From: Daejeonella sp.
GTDB lineage: Bacteria > Bacteroidota > Bacteroidia > Sphingobacteriales > Sphingobacteriaceae
Assembly (NCBI RefSeq): GCF_030684675.1
Contig: NZ_JAUXXZ010000026.1
Coordinates: 1-48,625, forward strand
Length of the DNA: 48,625 bases
Direction: 5' to 3'
Shown: positions 35,375 to 43,822 of the stretch, in pieces
How the letters are laid out: every line of letters starts with the position of its first letter
How positions within the stretch are numbered: position 1 is the stretch's first letter
Made by a program: the position numbers and the translations under genes
Notes under the pieces: model-generated
The model's database searches: none
Seen by the model: only the letters and a program-made list of their open reading frames with translations
What the model was told of the DNA's origin: nothing

Positions 35375-35935
35375 ATGGAGATCTTTATAAAAAACATGGT
35401 TTGCACCCGCTGCAAAATGCTAGTAAAACTCGAGCTTGAAAAACTTGGAATTTATTGTCATGAAATTGAGCTGGGAAGGGTTAAAACAATTAACACTCCA
35501 AGCATTGAGCAACTCCATGATTTCAGGCTTGCATTAGAAAGTGCCGGACTTGAATTAATCGATAACAAAAAGATTATACTCGTAGAAAAAATTAAGCATA
35601 CCATTATTGAATTGGTTTATAAGTTTGATGCTCCGCTTAGAACGAATTTTTCGGATTATTTAAGTAATAAGCTTGATTTTGATTACACCTATCTCGCAAA
35701 TATATTTTCTGAAACCACCGGTTCCACCATTGAACAATTTATTATTAGAATCAGAATCGACCGTGTAAAAGAAATGATTTTGTACAATGAGTTAACCTTA
35801 ACTCAAATTTCCTGGAAACTGCACTTCAGCAGTGTGGCGCATCTCTCGTCACAGTTCAAAAAAATAACCGGAATGACCCCCTCCCAATATAAAAATATTA
35901 CTGTTATCAGTCCTATGCTGCGACAGAATGTGTGA
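35375..35935 (+). CDS. AraC-family transcription regulator with N-terminal metal-binding-like domain
   Basis: The 186-residue protein joins two parts. Residues 1-70 resemble a heavy-metal-associated fold: MEIFIKNMVCTRCKMLV with Cys10 and Cys13, then a second beta strand after HEIELGRVKT. Residues about 95-180 form a double helix-turn-helix of the AraC type (YLANIFSETTGSTIEQFIIR and LTLTQISWKLHFSSVAHLSSQFKKITGMTPSQYK). The short length and this first domain are typical of one Bacteroidota group. It lies upstream of the ice-binding gene on the same strand with a 124-nt gap, so it may or may not control that gene. The ligand is not known. Confidence 0.88.
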   Translation: MEIFIKNMVCTRCKMLVKLELEKLGIYCHEIELGRVKTINTPSIEQLHDFRLALESAGLELIDNKKIILVEKIKHTIIELVYKFDAPLRTNFSDYLSNKLDFDYTYLANIFSETTGSTIEQFIIRIRIDRVKEMILYNELTLTQISWKLHFSSVAHLSSQFKKITGMTPSQYKNITVISPMLRQNV

Positions 35936-35987
35936 ATTATGTAATCTTTTTCCAGAATAGTATAAGATTCAGAATGGCTTTCTTAGG

Positions 35988-35995
35988 TAGGTTTG
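35988..35995 (+). promoter_or_regulatory. Candidate -7 box for the ice-binding gene
   Basis: TAGGTTTG fits TAnnTTTG and ends 64 nt before the ATG at 36060. No matching -33 element. Confidence 0.4.
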
Positions 35996-36059
35996 TTATG
36001 GTCCTATGGTCTGTTGAATTCATGCTGTGGGACTATAAAGAACCTATAAAAAATATATT

Positions 36060-38327
36060 ATGAACAAAAAAATTACTGTTTTTAATAATAGCTCTCAAAC
36101 GCGTAAAAGCAACGGCTATTATACAATCAGCAAATCCATAGCTTTTATGGCTTTACTCTTTGTGGCCTTTCTTGCAGGATGTAAGAAGGATGACTTTACA
36201 GGAGAGGTTGTTGGCCTTTGTCCGACTGTTACCACCGATCCGATTGATAAGTCTGTTAATGTGCCGCTTAATAAGGTAATAACAGCAACATTTAATACCG
36301 TAATGAAGGGATCTACCGTTAACAATTCAACATTTGTTATTAGGCAGGGAACAACCCAAATTTCAGGAAAAATAGCACCAACAGCTGATGCTGCTGTTTT
36401 TACATTTGATCCGGATGTGGATCTTTTACCATTTACAACCTATACCGGAACAATAAGTAAATCTGTTACAGATACATTACGTACTGCGATGGTTGCTGAT
36501 TATGTATGGACATTTACTACAATTCCGGTTCTTTCTGTATCAGCAGATCCAATTGCTGGGGGAACAGTAACAGGAGGCGGAGCATTTGCTCAAAGTTCTG
36601 TGGTAACAGTAAATGCAGTCCCTGCTGCTGGATATACTTTCCTTAACTGGACTGAGTCTGATAATGGTCCGGCAGTTTCTACAAGTGCGAGTTACCAGTT
36701 CACTATGAATGGAAACCGAACACTTATCGCGAATTTTGAACCTATTCCAATCGGTAAATTTGCTGTGGTATTGTCAGCTAATCCAACTGCAGGCGGAACA
36801 ACAATTGGAGCCGGTTCTTTTGATGCCGGTTCAAGTGTAACCGTATCAGCAAGAGTAAACGCAGGTTATACCTTCGTCGACTGGACAGAAAATGGTGTAA
36901 GGGTTTCTACAAGCTCGAACATTCAATTCACTTTAAATGCGAATAGAAACTTTGTTGCCAATTTCAGGGCAATACCGGCCTCACAATTTGCAGTTCTTTT
37001 AACATCGAGTCCTGCTGCAGGTGGAACAACAGATGGTGAAGGTGCATATGCAGCCGGGACATCAGTTACCATAACTTCAGTAGCAAATACAGGTTATACC
37101 TTTACAAACTGGACAGATCTGGCAAGTGGAGCGGTAGTTTCTGCAAGTCCGAACTATACGTTCGCTTTGACTGCTAACAGAACTTTGGTTGCAAATTTCT
37201 TATTAAATACCTACACGCTGACTGTTACTGCAGTAAATGGTACAGTTTCAAAAGCACCTGATCAGGCGACTTACAATCACGGAAGTAATGTGGTTCTAAC
37301 AGCAACACCTGCTGCAGGCTATGTATTCTCCTCCTGGAGTGGTGATGCTACAGGTACAACGAATCCACTTACTGTAAACATGACCAGTAATAAAAATATC
37401 ACAGCTAATTTCACTGCGATACCTGCTAATCAGTATACTCTTACAGTTAATGCAGTGAATGGTTCGGTTGCAAAAGTTGCCAATCAGCCAACTTATACCA
37501 GTGGAAGTACGGTGGTACTTACTGCTACACCTGCTGCAGGTTATACCTTCTCATCATGGAGCGGAGACGCTACAGGTTCGGTGAATCCTTTAACTGTGAC
37601 CATGAATGCCAATAAGAATATCACTGCTAATTTCACACCACTTGCTGCAGTTGGACCTACAGCTGTAAATCTTGGAACAGCAGGTGATTTCGCTATCTTA
37701 TCGAAAGCAGGGATCTCAACCACTGGTGTTACTGCCATTACAGGTGATATTGGCGTTAGTCCAATGGCTGCCACCGGGATGACAGGATTTGGTTTGATTA
37801 TGCATTCCAGCGGACAGTATTCCACCACTCCAATTGTAAGTGGAAGAGCCTATGCTTCTGATTATGCAGCTCCAACTCCTTCTAAAATGTCAACGGCTGT
37901 AAGTGATATGGAAACTGCATTTACCACTGCAAATGGTTTAACAACTCCAGCGCCAATTGTTGGCCTATATGCCGGTGATATAAGCGGAAGAATTCTTCCT
38001 CCGGGACTTTACAAATGGAGTACGGGTGTATTAGTAACCAGTGCTGGTGTAACACTTACTGGTGGTCCAAATGATACATGGGTATTCCAGATTGCACAGA
38101 ACCTGACCATTAATAATAATGCGAAAATTACATTATTAGGTGGAGCGCAAGCTAAAAACATCTTCTGGGTGGTATCAGGACAGGCAACCATCGGTTCAAA
38201 CGCAAATGTTAGTGGAAATATCCTGAGTAAAACTCTTGTTTCAATGAATACTGGTTCAACAATTACAGGAAGGTTATTGGCACAAACTGCTGTGACATTG
38301 AACGCAAGTACAGTAATTAAGCCATAA
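36060..38327 (+). CDS. Ice-binding lipoprotein (DUF3494) with Ig-like domain and five B-repeat domains
   Basis: The 755-residue chain has a long n-region and a lipobox (Leu38-Ala39-Gly40-Cys41), so it is a lipoprotein. An SbsA-type Ig-like domain (about 55-155: PTVTTDPIDKSVNVPLNKVI, SGTIS-like end) is followed by five InlB-type B-repeats with the pattern YTF-x-x-W...NRTLVANF, starting near residues 158, 232, 305, 378 and 455. The last ~215 residues are a DUF3494 ice-binding domain: LGTAGDFAILSKAGIS, TAITGDIGVSP, LPPGLYKWSTG, WVFQIAQNLTINNNAKI, NIFWVVSGQATIGSNANVSGNIL. Such proteins adsorb to ice or shape it at the cell surface. It is followed by an OmpA-family gene, with a hairpin between. 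Confidence 0.93.
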   Translation: MNKKITVFNNSSQTRKSNGYYTISKSIAFMALLFVAFLAGCKKDDFTGEVVGLCPTVTTDPIDKSVNVPLNKVITATFNTVMKGSTVNNSTFVIRQGTTQISGKIAPTADAAVFTFDPDVDLLPFTTYTGTISKSVTDTLRTAMVADYVWTFTTIPVLSVSADPIAGGTVTGGGAFAQSSVVTVNAVPAAGYTFLNWTESDNGPAVSTSASYQFTMNGNRTLIANFEPIPIGKFAVVLSANPTAGGTTIGAGSFDAGSSVTVSARVNAGYTFVDWTENGVRVSTSSNIQFTLNANRNFVANFRAIPASQFAVLLTSSPAAGGTTDGEGAYAAGTSVTITSVANTGYTFTNWTDLASGAVVSASPNYTFALTANRTLVANFLLNTYTLTVTAVNGTVSKAPDQATYNHGSNVVLTATPAAGYVFSSWSGDATGTTNPLTVNMTSNKNITANFTAIPANQYTLTVNAVNGSVAKVANQPTYTSGSTVVLTATPAAGYTFSSWSGDATGSVNPLTVTMNANKNITANFTPLAAVGPTAVNLGTAGDFAILSKAGISTTGVTAITGDIGVSPMAATGMTGFGLIMHSSGQYSTTPIVSGRAYASDYAAPTPSKMSTAVSDMETAFTTANGLTTPAPIVGLYAGDISGRILPPGLYKWSTGVLVTSAGVTLTGGPNDTWVFQIAQNLTINNNAKITLLGGAQAKNIFWVVSGQATIGSNANVSGNILSKTLVSMNTGSTITGRLLAQTAVTLNASTVIKP

Positions 38328-38340
38328 CAAATTCAATGAA

Positions 38341-38368
38341 TCTTCCCCGGCCATGCCGGGGAGATTTT
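38341..38368 (+). terminator. Hairpin after the ice-binding gene, probable terminator
   Basis: CCCCGGC (38345-38351), loop CAT, GCCGGGG (38355-38361), followed by AGATTTT. The stem is strong and the T tract weak, so some read-through into the OmpA gene is possible. Confidence 0.6.
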
Positions 38369-38409
38369 AAAAGGAATATTATTTACACAAAATATTAAAG
38401 AGAAATCTC

Positions 38410-40347
38410 ATGTTAACAATAAATAAAATAATGCAGCGATGGGTCATCTTAGTTTTGATGATCATGTTTGCTCAAAGCAAGGCTGAGGCACAGACCTCAC
38501 AGCCAACCTGGTGGTTTGGACTATCGGGAGCGGCCAATTTCAATTTTTATAGCGGAACAACCCAAAGATTGAATAATTCCTTATTTGTTCCGACAGCATT
38601 TCACAAGGGTGAAGGTATTAAGCCATTTGGATCATTCCTGATGGAATATCGCCCCGGACCATATTGGGGAGGAATGCTGAATATAGGCTATGATGGCCGT
38701 GGTGGACAGTTTAATGATGTGATCGCACCGTGTAACTGCCCGGCTACACTTGAAACCAATCTGAGTTATATAACTGTTGAACCCAGTATACGTCTTGGTT
38801 CGCCGATTTCAAATCTTTACTTTTTTGCAGGTCCGCGCGTAGCATTCAATTTAGGTAAAGACTTTTCATATACCCAGGAAAAGCAGCCGGATACGGATGG
38901 AGAATTAAGTGCAATGCGTAACACACTATTGTCTGGTCAGGTTGGTGTAGGTTATGAATTCCAGCTTTCTCCTGCAAGCAATGAAAATAAAGTAGTATTA
39001 TCTCCTTTTGTTTCCTATCATCCTTATTTTGGACAGGATACCCGTACGATTGAAAGCTGGTCGGTTTCTACACTTAGAACTGGTGTTGCATTAAAGTTTG
39101 GAAAAGGTAAAGCCACTGCAGTTATACCTGAAGCACCTCAGGTTGTAGTGCCTGTACGCGATGTTACTTTTTCAGTTCGCGCGCCTAAATACGTACCGAT
39201 AAAACGTCAGGTAAGTGAAACCCTTCCTTTGCGTAATTATGTATTTTTTGATGAAGGATCTTCCCAAATACCGAATCGTTATGTCATGCTGAGCAAAGAC
39301 CAGGCAAGTTCATTCAGAGAAGTACAATTACAAAGTGTTCAAACTGAAAGTATGACCGGACGTTCTGCCAGACAGATGAATGTTTACCATAACATTTTGA
39401 ATATTATCGGTGATCGCATGCGATCAAATCCCGGAAGCAGCATTTCTTTAAGTGGTGCTTCATTAAAAGGACCGAAAGAAGGTAAAGAATTTGCAGAAGC
39501 TATCAAATACTATCTTGTTGATAAATTTGGCATTGACGCGAACAGAATAACCACAGATGGTCGTACCAAACCTTTAATTCCTTCAGAACAACCGGGTGGT
39601 AAAAAAGAACTTACACTTCTTCGCGAGGGAGATCGTCGTGTAGATATTGTTAGTTCTTCACCAGAATTGATGCTTGAAGTTGGTGGTGGTATGATGAAGC
39701 CGGTTAATATAGATGCAGTTCAGGTCGATCCAATGGATAGCCATGTTGTATTTCAGGTAGGAGGAGCTAAAGAAATTCTGAAAACCTGGTCAATGGATAT
39801 TTCAAATGATCAGGGTAACACACAACATCTGGGTCCTTTTACAAGAGATGTAGTGAGTGTACCGGGTAATAATATCCTTGGTGATCGTGCTGAAGGCAAT
39901 TATAAAGTAGTGATGACTGGTGAGACCAAAAATGGTTTAACTGTCAGGAAAGAAAGCATGGTTCGTTTGGAGCGTCAAACCGAGACATTAGAAAAAGCAT
40001 ATCGCTTTAGTATTTTATTCGATTTCGATAAAGCAAAAACCATTGATTCTTATGAAAAATTCCTTGTCGAAACAGTTGTTCCCCTGATTCCAGATGGTTC
40101 AAGAGTGATTATTCATGGGCATACCGACATCATCGGATCTGATGAATATAACAATACATTGTCTGAAAGCAGAGCTATGCAAACTCAAAAAATAATTGAG
40201 CGTGCTTTGAACGCTGCAGGCAAGAGAAATGTACGTTATGAAACCATTGGTTATGGAGAAGATATCAATCAATCACCATTTGATAACAACACTCCTGAAG
40301 AGCGTTTCTATAACAGAACAGTAATTATCGATATTGTTCCTAATTAA
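38410..40347 (+). CDS. OmpA-family outer-membrane protein
   Basis: The 645-residue product has a signal peptide (cleavage near KAEAQT) and an N-terminal region of about 230 residues rich in aromatic beta strands (WWFGLSGAANFNFY, GGMLNIGYDGRGG, LYFFAGPRVAFNLG), which looks like an eight-strand barrel. A middle region with VYHNILNIIGDRMRSNPGSS and a first OmpA-like fold follows. The C-terminal OmpA/MotB domain has ILFDFDKAKTIDSYEKFL, VIIHGHTDIIGSDEYN and LSESRAMQTQKII, which binds peptidoglycan. It should tie the outer membrane to the cell wall. It may work with the ice-binding lipoprotein upstream, but only position suggests this. A strong terminator follows. Confidence 0.93.
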   Translation: MLTINKIMQRWVILVLMIMFAQSKAEAQTSQPTWWFGLSGAANFNFYSGTTQRLNNSLFVPTAFHKGEGIKPFGSFLMEYRPGPYWGGMLNIGYDGRGGQFNDVIAPCNCPATLETNLSYITVEPSIRLGSPISNLYFFAGPRVAFNLGKDFSYTQEKQPDTDGELSAMRNTLLSGQVGVGYEFQLSPASNENKVVLSPFVSYHPYFGQDTRTIESWSVSTLRTGVALKFGKGKATAVIPEAPQVVVPVRDVTFSVRAPKYVPIKRQVSETLPLRNYVFFDEGSSQIPNRYVMLSKDQASSFREVQLQSVQTESMTGRSARQMNVYHNILNIIGDRMRSNPGSSISLSGASLKGPKEGKEFAEAIKYYLVDKFGIDANRITTDGRTKPLIPSEQPGGKKELTLLREGDRRVDIVSSSPELMLEVGGGMMKPVNIDAVQVDPMDSHVVFQVGGAKEILKTWSMDISNDQGNTQHLGPFTRDVVSVPGNNILGDRAEGNYKVVMTGETKNGLTVRKESMVRLERQTETLEKAYRFSILFDFDKAKTIDSYEKFLVETVVPLIPDGSRVIIHGHTDIIGSDEYNNTLSESRAMQTQKIIERALNAAGKRNVRYETIGYGEDINQSPFDNNTPEERFYNRTVIIDIVPN

Positions 40348-40371
40348 AGTACAAAAATCTTTTTTTGTTTT

Positions 40372-40402
40372 CAAAGGACGGGAGAAATCCCGTCCTTTTT
40401 TG
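40372..40402 (+). terminator. Rho-independent terminator of the OmpA-family gene
   Basis: AAAGGACGGGA and TCCCGTCCTTT pair around GAAA, followed by a T run. It lies 25 nt after the stop codon. Confidence 0.93.
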
Positions 40403-40579
40403 TTAATAAAAATAAAATCACCTCTTCTCCAAGATTCGCTTTCAATTGGGAGGATAATAAAAAACTAATTGATTGAACTAGAGCGTATTCCTGATTTCAG
40501 TTGTTCAATACTGATTTTATATCCATTTATCTATTTATCTTGAGGGATTTGATAATAAACGGAGCGTTTTGATTTAAAC

Positions 40580-41257
40580 ATGAAAGAGGCCGAAAATTTC
40601 ACAGATTTTAAGCAGCAAATAGCACAAATTGCATCGGTAGAGCACCTGATACCCACAGTGGTGATTATTCATGATCTTCAGGGTAGGGTGATGTGGATGT
40701 CGAAGATGGGATTGGAACAGCTGGAAATCAGTATGGAAGAAATTTTGAACAGCTCAGCAGAAGATTATTATTCCCGGTATTTTAATGAATCAGATGCAAA
40801 AGATTATGTTCCGAAAATCTTAGGCTTACTTGAAAGAAATAACGATGATGAGATCATTACCTATTTTCAGCAGGTGAGATACCGTGAGCATTTGGATTGG
40901 ACCTGGCATATGAGCAGCACGAGGATATTCTATCGTGATGAGCAAAGCAGACCATTGTATACCATTACGATGTCATTTCCGATAGATGCGATGCATCATA
41001 TGGTCAACAAGGCAGGCAAACTTCTGGATGAAAATAATTTTCTCAGGCACAATTATAATCGTTTTTGCAGACTAAGTAAAAGAGAACGGGAAGTACTTAA
41101 GTATATGGCATTGGGAAAATCATCTGCCGAAACTGCTTCAGAGCTTTTTATCTCAATAGGAACAGTAGATACCCATCGTAAGAATATCAGAAAGAAGCTG
41201 GAAACAAAATCCTATTTTGAGTTAAGTCAGTATGCGCGTTCATTTGACCTGATTTGA
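40580..41257 (+). CDS. PAS-like/LuxR-type transcription regulator
   Basis: The 225-residue protein has an N-terminal PAS-like sensor (about residues 18-140: HLIPTVVIIHDLQGRVMWMS, YYSRYFNESDAKDYV, WTWHMSSTRIFYRD) and a C-terminal LuxR helix-turn-helix (about 162-210: LSKREREVLKYMALGKSSAE, then ISIGTVDTHRKNIRKKL). It is a one-component DNA-binding regulator with no receiver domain. It stands 125 nt upstream of the arsenosugar-type operon on the same strand; control of that operon is possible but not shown. Confidence 0.88.
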   Translation: MKEAENFTDFKQQIAQIASVEHLIPTVVIIHDLQGRVMWMSKMGLEQLEISMEEILNSSAEDYYSRYFNESDAKDYVPKILGLLERNNDDEIITYFQQVRYREHLDWTWHMSSTRIFYRDEQSRPLYTITMSFPIDAMHHMVNKAGKLLDENNFLRHNYNRFCRLSKREREVLKYMALGKSSAETASELFISIGTVDTHRKNIRKKLETKSYFELSQYARSFDLI

Positions 41258-41335
41258 GAACGATTGCTTATACCTGATCAAAATATGAGATTTGGTTATT
41301 AAGCCGTTTAGTTCCTATTATTTAAAGCCAAAAAC

Positions 41336-41343
41336 TAGTTTTG
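41336..41343 (+). promoter_or_regulatory. Candidate -7 box of the arsenosugar-type operon
   Basis: TAGTTTTG matches TAnnTTTG and ends 39 nt before the ATG at 41383. The -33 region does not match TTTG well. Confidence 0.45.
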
Positions 41344-41382
41344 CACGTAAATAAAGCAAACCGATATTAAAAATTATAAAAG

Positions 41383-41718
41383 ATGGAAAATCATTATTAC
41401 AAGGCCAGTGATCTTGGAAAATTTCGTAATATCGCTGAATACCAGAAAGAACTGGCCGATAAATTTTTTTCTTACTATGGTGAGGTATTTAAGGACAGCC
41501 ATTTGACAGCAAAAGAAAAATCACTGATTGCATTAGCAGTTGCGCATGCTGTACAATGTCCATATTGCATTGATGCTTATAGTAGTGATGCCTTTGAAAA
41601 GGGCTATAGTGAGGCCCAGATGATGGAAGCCGTCCATGTGGCCTCTGCAATAAAAGGTGGTGCGGTTCTTGTTCATGGTGTACAGATGATGAACAAAGTC
41701 AAAGAAATTGGAATGTAA
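41383..41718 (+). CDS. Arsenosugar biosynthesis-associated peroxidase-like protein (carboxymuconolactone decarboxylase fold)
   Basis: This 111-residue AhpD-like protein has the CxxC pair Cys59 and Cys62 in AVQCPYCIDAYSSDAF, the family's redox site, within the helical CMD fold. Its position six bases before a radical SAM gene of the ArsS type identifies it as the small peroxidase-like member of arsenosugar gene clusters. It would act in the cytoplasm; its exact reaction is not known. It is the first gene of a three-gene operon. Confidence 0.9.
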   Translation: MENHYYKASDLGKFRNIAEYQKELADKFFSYYGEVFKDSHLTAKEKSLIALAVAHAVQCPYCIDAYSSDAFEKGYSEAQMMEAVHVASAIKGGAVLVHGVQMMNKVKEIGM

Positions 41719-41724
41719 TAGTGT

Positions 41725-42774
41725 ATGATTAAATCATTAAAAGTTTTGCATCATCCTTTAGCGGATTCGGAAAATCAGCTTGAGGTGCTTGAAAATTCCC
41801 TTGGGAGTATTCATCTGACCTTTAGTGAAAAACTAGCGTTTAGCGGAATATATCCATTAAAGGCCTCAGGCATCGACATCATGCAGTTGAACCTTGGAAA
41901 AATGTGCAACCAAACCTGCAAGCATTGTCATGTAGACGCTGGACCTGACCGAAAGGAAATGATGAGCCGCATCACGATGCAATTATGCCTGGATGCGCTT
42001 AAAAACTCGAATATTGATGTAGTTGACCTAACAGGAGGTGCTCCTGAACTTAATCCTGATTTTCGCTGGTTGGTAGAGCAGATAAAGAAACTTGGAAAGC
42101 ATGTTATGGTGAGATGCAATCTGACTATCATACTCGCAAATAAACGCTTCCATGATTTACCGGAATTCTTTAAGCATCATCAGGTGGAAGTAGTTTCTTC
42201 ACTTCCCGGTTTTACACAGGATCGTACAGACAGACAACGTGGTAATGGTGTTTTTGAAGACTCTATCAAGGCCCTTCAAATGCTTAATCACGTGGGTTAC
42301 GGACAGGAGGGAAGCGGATTGGTTCTGAACCTGGTTTACAATCCGGCCGGAGCTTTTCTTCCTCCATCACAGGTAGCGCTTGAAAAAGAATATAAAATGG
42401 AACTCGCTTCAAGATATGACATCGTTTTTAACCAGCTTTTCGCGATTACAAATATGCCAATAAGCCGCTATCTCGATTATTTATTGAGCTCTGGAAACTA
42501 TAGCAGATATATGGATAAACTGATATCAGCTTTTAATCCTGCGTCAGTTCAAAATCTCATGTGCCGCAATACACTTTCTGTGGGTTGGGATGGATCTTTG
42601 TATGATTGCGATTTTAATCAAATGCTTGATCTTAAAGTAAGCGCTTCAGATAGCCAGCATATCTCAGATTTTGATTTTGAGATACTGAATAACAGGAATA
42701 TTGTTGTAAAGCAGCATTGTTTTGGATGTACCGCAGGCGAAGGATCCAGTTGTGGAGGAAGCCTTACAATTTAA
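41725..42774 (+). CDS. arsS: Arsenosugar biosynthesis radical SAM protein ArsS
   Basis: The 349-residue enzyme has the radical SAM cluster motif CNQTCKHC (Cys61, Cys65, Cys68), which binds a 4Fe-4S cluster and SAM, with DLTGGAPELNPDFRWL after it. A DUF3641-type C-terminal half follows, ending in a cysteine-rich tail HCFGCTAGEGSSCGG that probably binds further clusters. ArsS is thought to join the 5'-deoxyadenosyl group of SAM to dimethylarsenite. Some relatives use selenocysteine in the tail; here it is encoded with cysteine only. It lies between the peroxidase-like and glycosyltransferase-like genes; the stop directly abuts the next ATG. Confidence 0.93.
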   Translation: MIKSLKVLHHPLADSENQLEVLENSLGSIHLTFSEKLAFSGIYPLKASGIDIMQLNLGKMCNQTCKHCHVDAGPDRKEMMSRITMQLCLDALKNSNIDVVDLTGGAPELNPDFRWLVEQIKKLGKHVMVRCNLTIILANKRFHDLPEFFKHHQVEVVSSLPGFTQDRTDRQRGNGVFEDSIKALQMLNHVGYGQEGSGLVLNLVYNPAGAFLPPSQVALEKEYKMELASRYDIVFNQLFAITNMPISRYLDYLLSSGNYSRYMDKLISAFNPASVQNLMCRNTLSVGWDGSLYDCDFNQMLDLKVSASDSQHISDFDFEILNNRNIVVKQHCFGCTAGEGSSCGGSLTI

Positions 42775-43380
42775 ATGACCATGCTCAGCACCACCGCTTT
42801 AGTGATTTTTGTTAGAAACCCAATCTCAGGACAGGTAAAAACACGTCTGGCAAAAGATATTGGTGATGAACGGACTCTTGCAATTTATCTTCAATTACTT
42901 CAGCATACCCTTGAAATTACCAGAGGCTTAAGTTTCAGAAAGTTTATTTATTATGCTGATGAAGTTAGTGATTATGACCTTTGGAGCGTTCCCGGTTATA
43001 CTAAAAGAAAACAAAATGGAAATCATCTCGGAGAACGAATGCATAATTCTTTTAAAGAGCTTTTTGATCAGGGTTTTACCCGGATTATCATTATTGGGAG
43101 TGATTGTTTTCAGTTAAAAACTGAAACTCTGGAGGAGGCGGTTGCTTTACTCGAATCTAATGCAGCTGTTATTGGTCCTGCAAGTGATGGTGGCTATTAT
43201 CTGCTTGGACTAACTAAATTTTATCCAGAAGTATTTATCGATAAGCCCTGGAGTACGAATCAGGTTTTTGAAAAAACAATCAAAGATTTCATTAATCAGG
43301 GTATTTCATATGCCTTACTCGAAGAGCTCAGTGATATTGATGATATCACAGATCTTAAGGAAAATGGAATTTCAATTTAG
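42775..43380 (+). CDS. TIGR04282-type glycosyltransferase of arsenosugar clusters
   Basis: The 201-residue protein is a GT-A fold nucleotidyl/glycosyltransferase-like enzyme. The signature opening is LVIFVRNPISGQVKTRLAKDIG, followed by IIIIGSDCFQLKTETLEEA (the DxD-like metal site is GSDC) and VIGPASDGGYYLLGL with WSTNQVFEKT, all as in the TIGR04282 family that goes with ArsS. It may modify the sugar part of the arsenosugar. The start ATG 42775 directly follows the arsS stop; ATG 42781 is an alternative. No arsM-type methyltransferase gene follows. Confidence 0.9.
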   Translation: MTMLSTTALVIFVRNPISGQVKTRLAKDIGDERTLAIYLQLLQHTLEITRGLSFRKFIYYADEVSDYDLWSVPGYTKRKQNGNHLGERMHNSFKELFDQGFTRIIIIGSDCFQLKTETLEEAVALLESNAAVIGPASDGGYYLLGLTKFYPEVFIDKPWSTNQVFEKTIKDFINQGISYALLEELSDIDDITDLKENGISI

Positions 43381-43509
43381 ATAAGGCCGGTACTCATCAG
43401 AAGCTCAATTCATTTAGGGTGAGTTCGTTATAAAATCTTGCTGAGGTAAGTATAAATTGCATAATTTTCTCTTGTTTTATAAAGCAGGGTCTGTGCCTCT
43501 TCGGTTCTG

Positions 43510-43548
43510 CCTTTGCTGGAACGCGCGGCACGCGCGCACCAGCAAAGG
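43510..43548. repeat. Strong GC-rich hairpin (REP-like)
   Basis: CCTTTGCTGG (43510-43519) pairs perfectly with CCAGCAAAGG (43539-43548). Inside it CGCGCG (43522-43527) pairs with CGCGCG (43531-43536) around GCA. Its very high G+C contrasts with the AT-rich surroundings. It lies 12 nt before structured element B; element A is likewise preceded by hairpins. Confidence 0.85.
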
Positions 43549-43559
43549 GTCCTTTTGCC

Positions 43560-43762
43560 GGGCTACCCGTCCCAATGAAAAACAGCAATGGGTAAAATAA
43601 ACCTTGCCGGAGGATGTAGCTTCCCGCTATTGGTAATTTGAAATAGAACGCGATTTCCTACCGGAACTACACCGGAGGAAAGGGCTGAACCAGCCTATAA
43701 CACACAGGTATTGGTTTCCATAATAAAAGTATTTTTGCTCCGGATCCTTATCTGGCCAATTG
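43560..43762 (+). repeat. Structured repeat element, copy B (candidate noncoding RNA)
   Basis: This is the second copy of the element at 19954-20154. Pairings kept or replaced are: CCT-CCGG (43602-43610) with CCGGAGG (43672-43678); TGTAG (43615-43619) with CTACA (43667-43671); TTCC with GGAA; GGTA with TACC; GAAAT with ATTTC around AGAACGCG; GGCTG-AAC-CAGCC (43683-43695); and CAGGTA (43705-43710) with TATCTG (43749-43754), where a G.U pair replaces the G-C of copy A. It ends about 60 nt before rlmF. The 43381-43822 gap holds no gene otherwise. Confidence 0.7.
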
Positions 43763-43822
43763 TAACTGTATTATTTTACCCTTCTTTATATCGAATTCAG
43801 GTTATTTAGATAATTTAGCTGA

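Noticed and set aside
43397-43588. 63-residue minus-strand frame over the hairpin before element B
   Set aside because: It is accounted for by the GC-rich palindrome and the structured repeat; composition is not that of a protein.
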